Positions 56,756 through 64,000 of a DNA stretch of 64,000 nucleotides are shown here, piece by piece (the first letter of the stretch is position 1; each line of letters starts with the position of its first letter). The translations under genes and the position numbers were made by a program. The notes under the pieces were generated by a model. The model was given only the letters and a program-made list of their open reading frames with translations, had not been told where the DNA came from and made no database searches. This DNA is from Pseudomonadota bacterium. GTDB lineage: Bacteria; Pseudomonadota; Gammaproteobacteria; Burkholderiales; Burkholderiaceae_C. The stretch lies in assembly GCA_020161065.1 (NCBI GenBank), contig JAIUPH010000007.1, positions 124,001 to 188,000 on the forward strand, written 5' to 3'.

Positions 56756-57907
56756 ATGGACTTCAGACACAGCGAAGACCGCCGCATGCTGGCGGACAGC
56801 CTGAACAAGTACGTTGCCAACGACTACGGCTTCGAGGCCCGCATGCGCAGCGCCGACGCCGCCGCCGGCTTCGACCGCAAGCATTGGCAGCAGCTGGCCG
56901 ACATCGGCGCCATCGGCGCGCTGCTGGCCGAGGCCGACGGCGGCCTGGGCGGCCAGGGCTTCGACTTGAGCGTGGTGTTCGAGGCGCTGGGCCGCGGCCT
57001 GGCCGTCGAACCCTTCCTGGGCACGCTGATGGCGGCCAGCGTCATCGCCCGCGGCGGCAGCGCCGCGCAGCGCGAGCAGTTGCCATCGATCATCGACGGC
57101 AGCCGCATCGTGGCCCTGGCGCATGGCGAGCCCGAGAGCGGCTACGCGCTGGCCGAGGTCTCGACCACGGCGCGGCGCGAAGGCAACGCCTGGGTGCTGG
57201 ACGGCGCCAAGTGCGCGGTGGCGCAGGCCGAGGCGGCCGATGCCTTCGTCGTCTCGGCGCGCACCGGCGGCGCGGTGGACGCGCAGGCCGGCATCTCGCT
57301 GTTCCTGCTGCCCGCCAGCGCCGAGGGCCTGCGGGTGCAGGGCTATCCGGCGATCGACGGCGGCCGCGTCGGCGACCTGCACCTGCGCCAGGTGCGCGTC
57401 GGCGCCGAGGTCTTGATCGGACCCGAGGGCGCCGCCTACCCGGTGCTGGAACAGGCGCTGGGCCGCGGCGTGCTGGCGCTGTGCGCCGAGGCGCTGGGGG
57501 CGATGGACGTGGTGCGCGAGCAGACGCTGGAGTACCTGCGCACGCGCAAGCAGTTCGGCGTGGCGCTGGGCAGCTTCCAGGCCCTGCAGCACCGCATGGC
57601 CGACCTGCTGCTGGAGATCGAGCAGGGGCGGTCGGCGCTGATCAACGCCGCCGCTGCCGTCGACGGCGACGACCGACTGGCGCGCGAACTGGCCTTGTCG
57701 GCCGCCAAGGCGACGATCGGCCGCGTCGGCACGCTGGCGGCCGAGGAGTGCATCCAGCTGCACGGCGGCATCGGCATGACCTGGGAGCTGCCGCTGGCGC
57801 ACTACGCCAAGCGCCTGGTGATGATCGACCACCAGCTCGGCGACGAAGACTTCCACTTGGCGCGTTATGTCGCGCTGTCGGCCGAGCGGCGGGAGGCCCG
57901 CGCATGA
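56756..57907 (+). CDS. Acyl-CoA dehydrogenase 2
   Basis: The 383-residue protein is a divergent acyl-CoA dehydrogenase with RxLADSLNKYV near the start, GGLGGQGFDLSVVFEALGRGL, VxxEQTLEYLRTRKQFG and the late HGGIGMTWELPLAHYAKRL. It lacks the NEIQR end seen in its neighbour, so it may be the non-catalytic or FAD-completing subunit of a pair. Its stop overlaps the ATG of the next gene (ATGA). Confidence 0.9.
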   Translation: MDFRHSEDRRMLADSLNKYVANDYGFEARMRSADAAAGFDRKHWQQLADIGAIGALLAEADGGLGGQGFDLSVVFEALGRGLAVEPFLGTLMAASVIARGGSAAQREQLPSIIDGSRIVALAHGEPESGYALAEVSTTARREGNAWVLDGAKCAVAQAEAADAFVVSARTGGAVDAQAGISLFLLPASAEGLRVQGYPAIDGGRVGDLHLRQVRVGAEVLIGPEGAAYPVLEQALGRGVLALCAEALGAMDVVREQTLEYLRTRKQFGVALGSFQALQHRMADLLLEIEQGRSALINAAAAVDGDDRLARELALSAAKATIGRVGTLAAEECIQLHGGIGMTWELPLAHYAKRLVMIDHQLGDEDFHLARYVALSAERREARA

Positions 57908-58716
57908 GCGCATCGCAGCGGCTCTTCGTGCGCCACGAAGGCGCGGTGCGGGTGCTCGTCAACCACCACCCCGAGCGGCGCAACGCGCTGAGCCCGGAGT
58001 TCTTCGACGGCGCGATGCAGGCGCTGGCCGCGGCCGAGCAAGACGCGCAGGTCGGCGCCATCGTGCTGACCGGCGCCGGCAGCTTCTTTTGCGCCGGCGG
58101 CGACCTCAACAGCCTGGCGCTGCGGCGCGAGATGACGGCCGACGAGCGGCGCCAACGCCTGGAGCTGCTGCACGGCCTGGTGCGCCGCCTGCGCGACTGC
58201 GGCAAGCCGGTGATCGCCGCGGTGGAAGGCGGCGCGGCCGGTGCCGGCCTGTCGCTGGCGCTGGCCTGCGACCTGCTGGTGGCGGCGCGCGGCGCGCAGT
58301 TCGGCATCAGCTACGTCAAGGTGGGCCTGACGCCCGATGGCGGCATCACCTCGTTCCTGAGCGATCTGGTGCCGCGCCAATGCGTCACCGAGTGGTGCCT
58401 GACGGGCCGCCCTTTCGACGCCGAGCGCCTGCACGCGCTGGGCGCCGTCAACCGGCTGGTGGCACCGGGCCAGGCGCTGGCCGAGGCCATCGCGCTGGGC
58501 CAGGACCTGGCTCGGGGGCCAGCGCGCGCGATGGCGGCGATCAAGGCGCTGTGCCGCGCCGCGCCCGAGCGCACGCTGGACGAACAACTCGACGCCGAGC
58601 GCGAAGCCATGGTGCTGAGCCAGGCCGACGCCGAATCGGCCGAGGGCATCGCCGCCTTCCTGAACAAGCGCCGGCCCGACTTCCATGGCCGGCGCGAAAC
58701 GAGGGCCGAGCGGTGA
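57904..58716 (+). CDS. Enoyl-CoA hydratase/isomerase family protein
   Basis: The 270-residue crotonase has NHHPERRNALSPEFFDGAM, GAGSFFCAGGDLNSL for the oxyanion hole and KPVIAAVEGGAAGAGLSLALACDL. The second active-site region is ISYVKVGLTPDGGITSFL; there the usual catalytic Glu of PExxLGL is replaced by Lys-Val-Gly, so the enzyme may act as an isomerase or on a different acyl-CoA. Both ends overlap neighbours by four bases, showing tight coupling in the operon. Confidence 0.9.
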   Translation: MSASQRLFVRHEGAVRVLVNHHPERRNALSPEFFDGAMQALAAAEQDAQVGAIVLTGAGSFFCAGGDLNSLALRREMTADERRQRLELLHGLVRRLRDCGKPVIAAVEGGAAGAGLSLALACDLLVAARGAQFGISYVKVGLTPDGGITSFLSDLVPRQCVTEWCLTGRPFDAERLHALGAVNRLVAPGQALAEAIALGQDLARGPARAMAAIKALCRAAPERTLDEQLDAEREAMVLSQADAESAEGIAAFLNKRRPDFHGRRETRAER

Positions 58717-59789
58717 GCGCGCACCCGCCGCCTGCGGCTGCGGCAGCCGTTGCGGCTGGCTCGGCCGGCGCCCGCTTCGAGACCGCGGCCACGCGGCTCT
58801 TCGGCACGCGGCTGCCCATCGTGGCCGGCGGCCTGATGTGGCTGGCCAATGCCGACTACGTGGCCGCCGCCTCGCGCGCCGGGATGATCGGGTTCATCAC
58901 CGCGGCGACATTCCCCGACGACGCGGCGCTGCGCCGCGAGATCCGGCGCTGCCGCGAGCAGTGCGAAGGCGGGCCCTTCGGCGTCAACGTCTCCATGCTG
59001 CCCAAGCTGTTGGAGGGCGACCGCACGCAGGCCGTGGTCGATCTCATCATCGACGAAGGCGTGCGCTTCGTCGAAACCTCGGGCCGCAGCCCGGCGCCCT
59101 ATCTGCCGGCGCTGAAGGCGGCCGGCATCGTCGTGCTGCACAAGGTGCCGGCGGTGCGCTACGCCGTCAAGGCGCAGGAGATCGGCGTCGACGCCGTGTC
59201 CATCGTCGGTGCCGAGTGCGGCGGCCACCCCGGCATGGACCCGGTGGGCAGCCTCGTGAACGCGGCCTGGGCGCGCGAGCAACTGCGCATTCCGTACCTG
59301 ATCGGCGGCGGCATCGGCTGCGGCTCGCAGGTGGCGGCCGTCATCGCGATGGGCGCGGCCGGCGTTTCGGTCGGCACACGCTTTCTGGTGGCCGAAGAGA
59401 TCTGGGCCGGCGAGGGCTACAAGCGCGCCGTCATCGCGGCGCAACCCACCGACACGATGCTGTGCATGACGCGCGTCAGCAACCCCATGCGCGTGCTGCG
59501 CAACGCCACCTCGCGCCAGGTGCAGCAGCTGGAAGCCGAACGGCCCGAAATCGGCATCGCCGACCTGCTGCCGCTGGTGTCAGGCCGCCACGCGCGCGCC
59601 GCCTACGAACGCGGCGACGCGTCCAGCGGCATGCTGTCGATGGGCCACGCGCTGGCCTTCACCGACCGCATCGAGCCGCTGGCGGCAATTGCCGCGCGCA
59701 TGGAGCGCGAGATGCTGGCGGCGGCTGAGCGGCTGGGCGCGGCTCGTCCTGGTATTGCGGCCGCTGCGGTGGCGGCGACGGCGGCCTGA
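58713..59789 (+). CDS. Nitronate monooxygenase-family (2-nitropropane dioxygenase-like) flavoprotein
   Basis: GTG 58713 overlaps the preceding stop (GTGA). The 358-residue FMN TIM-barrel has LPIVAGGLMWLANADYVAAAS near the start, FGVNVSMLP, the catalytic-His motif GAECGGHPGMD and the phosphate-binding GGGIGCGSQVAAVIAMGAAGVSVGTRF. Relatives oxidise nitronates, and some act as enoyl-CoA reductases or dehydrogenases. The last place in a beta-oxidation operon suggests an acyl-CoA substrate. The first 20 residues are Ala/Pro-rich and low-complexity. Confidence 0.9.
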   Translation: MSAHPPPAAAAAVAAGSAGARFETAATRLFGTRLPIVAGGLMWLANADYVAAASRAGMIGFITAATFPDDAALRREIRRCREQCEGGPFGVNVSMLPKLLEGDRTQAVVDLIIDEGVRFVETSGRSPAPYLPALKAAGIVVLHKVPAVRYAVKAQEIGVDAVSIVGAECGGHPGMDPVGSLVNAAWAREQLRIPYLIGGGIGCGSQVAAVIAMGAAGVSVGTRFLVAEEIWAGEGYKRAVIAAQPTDTMLCMTRVSNPMRVLRNATSRQVQQLEAERPEIGIADLLPLVSGRHARAAYERGDASSGMLSMGHALAFTDRIEPLAAIAARMEREMLAAAERLGAARPGIAAAAVAATAA

Positions 59790-60136
59790 TCCTGGGGCGA
59801 TTCAAGGCTCGATGCTTCGTGGGGGCTGGGTGTCGGCGAGCTGGCGGGGATTGGCCGCTTGGCGACGAGCGTAGGGGGGCTTCATGCGGCCAGGACCGGG
59901 TACTGGCGGGCGGTTGGTCTAGAGCAAGTCAGTTGATGCGCTCGGACCGCCTGCTCGGGCGCGTCTTCGACATCGACATGCAGTTCTGTCCAAGCTAAGG
60001 CGGCGAGCTGAGGATTCTCGCCCCAACGCTCGAGCTGCCAGTAATCGATGGGATCCTGACCCACGTGGGGCGGGATCCGCTGCCTCCGCCGAGGGCGCCG
60101 GCGCGAGCGCCGGGGCGGCATCAAGCGGGCTTTCCT
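59790..60136. other. Gap with no supported gene; possible minus-strand gene remnant
   Basis: About 350 bases lack a recognisable intact gene. On the minus strand, roughly 59882-60070, an open frame reads DPIDYWQLERWGENPQL followed by WTELHVDVEDAPEQAVRA, which looks like natural protein composition rather than a shadow. I could not assign it to a family, and it has no plausible start. It may be a decayed gene. No promoter or terminator was recognised. Confidence 0.5.
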
Positions 60137-60889
60137 ATCGCCCAGGGCGACACCGCCCGCTTCAACTGCTTCGGTAGCTCGCTCTTCCCCTGCGGCAGTT
60201 CGGTCAAGGGTGGCGGCCCAGCGCACCGTCGGCAAGGGCCGCGAGCCGGCGGCCGAGATGCTGAAAGCACCGCTGGCCGAGATCGAATACCGCGAAGGCC
60301 ACTTCAGCGTGGCGGGCACCGACCTGGTCATCGACCTGGCCGTGCGTCAGGCCGCGCAGCACATCTCGGTCGACAGCACCTGCGCCGTAGCCGGGCGCAC
60401 CTGTCCCAACGGCTGCCACATCTGCGACGTCGAGTTCGACCCCGCCACCGGCGCTGTCGAAATCGTCACCTACGCTTCGGTGAACAACGTTGGCCGCGTC
60501 ATCAGCCCGGCCATCGTGCGCAGGCAGATCGACGGCTGCGCGGTGCAGGGCATCGGCTACGCGCTGTGCGTGCGCATCGTCTACTACCCCGACAGCGGCG
60601 AGCTGCTGTCGGCCAGCTTCATGGACTACGCGCTGCCGCGCGCCGACTGCTTCACCGGCTTCAAGATCCAGTTCGACACCACCACCCCTGCCGCAACAAC
60701 GAGCTGAGTGCAAAGGGCGTGGGCGAGCTGGGCACCATCGGCGCTACCCCGGCGGTGGTGACCGCGGTGGTCGACGCGCTGGCCAGCGCCTGGCTCGGGC
60801 GTGAGGTCAAGCGCATCCAGATGCCGCTCACGTCCGAAGTGGTGTGGCGCGCGCTGCAACGTGACTTCTGGCCGCCGACTGGGCTTTGA
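60137..60889 (+). pseudogene. Decayed molybdenum hydroxylase large subunit (xanthine dehydrogenase/CoxL family)
   Basis: Only the C-terminal third of a family normally about 750-800 residues long remains. It is split over frames. From about 60143 one frame reads QGDTARF and later CGSSVKGG, matching the cofactor-binding QGDT region. From about 60210 a second frame carries DVEFDPATGAVEI, YASVNNVGRVISPAIV and GIGYAL. After about 60700 the first frame resumes with KGVGELGTIGATPAVVTAVVDAL to the natural end. Two frameshifts and a missing N-terminus make function unlikely. No small-subunit genes are nearby. Confidence 0.88.
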
Positions 60890-60967
60890 CCGGCGGGGCT
60901 CGCTCGAACAGGCGAAGGCGCCGATCCGGCGCAGCGGGCACAGAGCCAGGGTCCACATCTGCGCTTG

Positions 60968-63763
60968 TCAGCGCCGCGGCAGCCCCCGGCACGGCTCAGC
61001 GTAGTCAATCTCGGCCGACACCCACTCGCGCCACTGCGCCGGCGCCATGTTGGCGACCAACTTGGCGCACAGTTCATCCACCCAGCGCGCTGGCCCGGGC
61101 AGCAAGGCCACCGTGCCGTCACCCCCGCCGGTGACGATGTGCCGCCCGTCGTGGCTGAAGGCCACAGCTAGCACCTCGCCGTGGTGGGGTGACCATGCCT
61201 GGCCGACCGCGGCACCGGTGTCGACGTCCCAGAGGCGAAGGGTGCCAGACGCGCCCGACGCGGCGGAAACCAACCAGCGCCCATCCTCGCTGAAGGCCAG
61301 GCCGTTGATGCCGCCGGTGTGGCCGGCGGGCACCGCAGCGCGGGGCTTCAGGTCATTCGCGTTGTACAGGCGGATCGAGCCGTCGGTGTTTCCCGAGGCG
61401 ATGAGTCGCCCGTCCGCGCTGGCGGCGACGGCCGACACGGTGGCATCGCCCATCGTGGCCGCGGCGATAGGCCCTGGCTTGCCCGGCAGCTCGTGGATGG
61501 CGACCCTGCCGCCAGGCGCACCCGTCACCACGCGGCGCGTGCGGCCGAGCGCCGCCAGGGCGGGCAGCGTGTCTGTGGACGGCGGCACGGGCAGCGCCTG
61601 CAGCGTGGCTGCGTCCCACAGGCGCAGGCCGGCGCCGCCGGTCGCAGCGGCGATCCAGCGCCCGTCTGCCGCGTAGGTCACGCGCCGCACCGGGGCACGC
61701 GGCTCGACCGCCAGCGTACCGACCGGCGCACCGGTCTCGGTGCTCCACACCAAGACGACGCCGTTTTGCGCGCCAGCGGCCAGCTGCCGGCCGTCGGGGC
61801 TGAAGGCAATCGAGTTGAGCCAATCGTTGTGCTGCAGGTCACGCAGCAGCCGCCCGCTGGCGGTGTTCCATAGGCGCAGCTTCTGGTCCAGGCCGGCGGC
61901 GGCATAGCGCTGTCCGTCGGGGCTGAACGCCACCTCGGTCACCCGGTTGCGGCGGCCGGGGGCGGTGGCCACGCTCGAGCGGCCCGGCGTATCGTCGGGT
62001 GGCAGGCGCCACACGCGCAGGCTGCGCTCGAAGGCGCCGGCCGAAACAAGGCTGGTGCCGTCGGCGCTGAAGGCAAGCGCGGTCGACGTGTCGAGGTGGC
62101 CCGACCGCGCTGCGCCCACGAGGGCCAGCGACGCGGTGCTGCGCAGTTCCACCCGGCCATCCCAGCTGCTCGCGGCCACGAGGTCACCCGCGCGACTGAA
62201 CGCCACAGCGGAAACCGACCGCGCGTTCTCGCCGCGCGCTTGGGCCCGGTCGTTCCCGCTGGCCCGATCCCACAAGCGCAAGCTGCCGTCAGCACCGCCC
62301 GACACAATGGCCGTAGCGGCTGCATCCAGCGCCACCGCCGTGACGCCGGCCTCATGTCCGGTAAGCACGCGCGAAAGGCCTAGGCCGGAGGCGCCTGCGG
62401 TCCAGACCCGCACGGTCGCGTCGTCGCTGCCGGAGACGACCACGCCTGCATCAGCACTCGTTGCCACGCTGGTCACCGGTCCATCGTGCCCGGCCAGCGG
62501 AGCTCCCACCGCCTGCATCGACGCGGCGGCCCAAACCCGCACCCGCTTGTCGGCGCCGCCCGTGACGATGCGCGAACCGTCGACGCTGAAGACGAGGCCG
62601 TTGACGGGCCCGTCGTGGGCAGGCACGGCCTGCAGCGCGGCCGGATGCGCTGCCGGCCAGCGCCAGCGGTGGATGCGCCCGTCGTCGCCTCCGGCGACGA
62701 TGGCGGCACCGTCCGGGCTGACCGCCACCGCGTTTAGGTGGCTGCCGTCGACACTCGTCAAACGTTCGCCAATCGGTTTACCGGTGCGTGCATCGATGAT
62801 GACCAGCTCGCCGCCTTCCCCGCCGACGACGTAGAAGCGGCCCAACGGGTCGAGTGCCATGCAGCGGATCAGCACCCCGACCGGAACGATGCGCTGCAGC
62901 GCCGACAGCCGCTCGAGCGCCGTCCACATCGCACCGGCGGTCTCTGCGGAAGGGTGCAGGTGATGCGCCGCCAGCAGCTGCTGCAGCAGGCGCTCGTCGC
63001 CCAGCGGGTCATGCCGCGCCAGCCCGGCCTGCGCCTGGCCCGCCAGCCGCGAAGCGAGCGCGCGGCGCAGTTCGAACTGGGCGCGATCGGCGCTGCGCGA
63101 GGCCAGCCAGGCCATGCCCAATGCCAGCGCCAGCAGACCCAGCAGCACCGCGGCCACCACCTGGAAGACGCGCAGGCGCCCACGGTCGCGGCGGCGGCGC
63201 TGGAAGCGCTCGCCGATCAGTTTCAGCACCGCAGCGCTGGCCGGACGGGCCAGCGCGCCGGCGGGCTCGTCGTGCCGGATCGTGCTGGCGAGCAGCGCGA
63301 CGATCGGTGGGCTCGGCTCGGGCGCGGGTGCGGGGTCCAGGCTCGTGCCGAAGTTCAAGGGCACCAGGTGCCGGTCGGCCCCGGCATGCGAATCGAGGTA
63401 GGTCTGGATCTCGCGCAGCACCCAGTCCTGCGGCTCGCGCAGCTCGCGGATCGCCGGCGTGCCGACGACAACCAGCATCGTCGACATCCGGATGTGGCGC
63501 TGCGTGGAATCCGACAACTCGTCGCCGGCACGGTAGACCTTTTGGTCGATGAAGACGCTGAGCCCGGCCGCGGCCAGCTGCGTGGCCAGGCCGTCGGCGT
63601 AGGCGGCACCGTCGCTGCGTCGATGGGCGATGAAGACGTCGTAGCCGTAGAGCCGGTCGACGGCGCCGGCCAGCGCCGAAGTAGCCGCCCGCAATCCACC
63701 TCGCACGCCATTTGGCGGCGCTGGTGCCTGCGCAGCGGCAGGCGAATCGCTGTGCTGGGGCAT
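60968..63763 (-). CDS. TIR-transmembrane-WD40 repeat protein
   Basis: ATG 63763 gives 931 residues; upstream starts up to 63913 are possible, and the ribosome site is weak. A TIR-like domain spans about 41-145: YDVFIAHRRSD, FIDQKVYRAGDEL, STMLVVVGTP and DWVLREIQTYL, where Glu118 matches the catalytic Glu of NADase TIRs. One membrane helix (about 199-221) follows, then a helical linker. WD40 repeats run from about 300 to 905 with SPDG, SGSDDATVRVW and GGADGSLRLW motifs, perhaps two propellers. The C-terminus has an ELCAKLVANMAPAQW motif seen after WD40 in STAND-like proteins. A membrane-bound sensor or effector role is inferred. Confidence 0.88.
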   Translation of the reverse strand: MPQHSDSPAAAQAPAPPNGVRGGLRAATSALAGAVDRLYGYDVFIAHRRSDGAAYADGLATQLAAAGLSVFIDQKVYRAGDELSDSTQRHIRMSTMLVVVGTPAIRELREPQDWVLREIQTYLDSHAGADRHLVPLNFGTSLDPAPAPEPSPPIVALLASTIRHDEPAGALARPASAAVLKLIGERFQRRRRDRGRLRVFQVVAAVLLGLLALALGMAWLASRSADRAQFELRRALASRLAGQAQAGLARHDPLGDERLLQQLLAAHHLHPSAETAGAMWTALERLSALQRIVPVGVLIRCMALDPLGRFYVVGGEGGELVIIDARTGKPIGERLTSVDGSHLNAVAVSPDGAAIVAGGDDGRIHRWRWPAAHPAALQAVPAHDGPVNGLVFSVDGSRIVTGGADKRVRVWAAASMQAVGAPLAGHDGPVTSVATSADAGVVVSGSDDATVRVWTAGASGLGLSRVLTGHEAGVTAVALDAAATAIVSGGADGSLRLWDRASGNDRAQARGENARSVSAVAFSRAGDLVAASSWDGRVELRSTASLALVGAARSGHLDTSTALAFSADGTSLVSAGAFERSLRVWRLPPDDTPGRSSVATAPGRRNRVTEVAFSPDGQRYAAAGLDQKLRLWNTASGRLLRDLQHNDWLNSIAFSPDGRQLAAGAQNGVVLVWSTETGAPVGTLAVEPRAPVRRVTYAADGRWIAAATGGAGLRLWDAATLQALPVPPSTDTLPALAALGRTRRVVTGAPGGRVAIHELPGKPGPIAAATMGDATVSAVAASADGRLIASGNTDGSIRLYNANDLKPRAAVPAGHTGGINGLAFSEDGRWLVSAASGASGTLRLWDVDTGAAVGQAWSPHHGEVLAVAFSHDGRHIVTGGGDGTVALLPGPARWVDELCAKLVANMAPAQWREWVSAEIDYAEPCRGLPRR

Positions 63764-64000
63764 CAAAGCTCGGAACGTGCGCGCGAGTACATGCGCCCGA
63801 TCATCGCCGGGCCCGGCGAGGATGAGCAAGGAGCGTGGGCGGCAGCCGCGGGGGCGCCAATCTGGCCGTGGGGCGCGCCCGCCCGGGCGAGCAGCGTCGC
63901 AGTTACACGGCACTGCAAATTCTCCGTCGCATCACCCGGCGCGGTGGCCTCTGTTCCTCCGAGGTCGCCACCCCACACGAATGGCGCTCCACCTTCGTGG
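63764..64000. other. Window end without a supported gene
   Basis: The 237 bases upstream of the TIR-WD40 gene show no convincing coding frame on either strand. They probably contain its promoter, but no hexamers or operators could be assigned. Confidence 0.5.

Overview
The window is about 70% GC, densely coded, and carries gene sets typical of the Burkholderiales (Betaproteobacteria): hemCDXY, argH beside an AlgZR-like pair, xseB-ispA-dxs, a Bug-type solute receptor and a complete Sox thiosulfate-oxidation set. The overall content fits a metabolically versatile Sphaerotilaceae- or Comamonadaceae-like bacterium. The species cannot be named from this sequence. No insertion sequence, CRISPR array, phage gene or rRNA was found, and there is one tRNA.

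Layout. (1) 1-8241: the end of a fumarylacetoacetate-hydrolase-family gene, a VOC dioxygenase-like gene, then a DUF1302 / DUF1329 / Asp-box repeat / MMPL-RND cassette followed by a TetR regulator. This looks like a catabolic and envelope-transport module for a hydrophobic substrate. (2) 8275-15032, minus strand: soxCDYZAXB, with a strong dyad just upstream of soxC. (3) 15310-25292: RhlE-like helicase, FKBP isomerase, GluQ, two LysR regulators, pirin, flavodoxin, DUF2917 protein, an OmpR/EnvZ-type two-component system and an MFS transporter. (4) 25335-31563: a Rieske oxygenase, xseB-ispA-dxs (isoprenoid precursors), folE2 and a DUF481 outer-membrane protein. A repeat and hairpin array lies at the folE2 end. 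(5) 31695-44851: lactate-type FMN dehydrogenase, bacteriohemerythrin, YbaN-like protein, cupredoxin-like protein, dinB, two toxin-antitoxin pairs, argH, a LytS/LytTR two-component system with a rearranged middle, and ppc. (6) 45017-49403: hemC-hemD-hemX-hemY, then tRNA-Arg(ACG) with a terminator. (7) 49807-59789: one long operon of a CoA-transferase, Bug receptor, bifunctional hydratase/dehydrogenase, thiolase, two acyl-CoA dehydrogenases, enoyl-CoA hydratase and nitronate monooxygenase-like protein. It encodes uptake, CoA activation and beta-oxidation of an unknown acid. (8) 59790-64000: a gene-poor stretch with a broken molybdenum hydroxylase gene, then a large TIR-transmembrane-WD40 protein.

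The most interesting places are the TIR-TM-WD40 gene, the duplicated histidine-kinase tail that creates a chimeric gene between kinase and regulator, the soxC operator-like dyad, the repeat array overlapping the folE2 3' end, and the in-frame repeat inserted in ispA. Function calls rest on motifs and overall resemblance recognised by eye; no database search was run.
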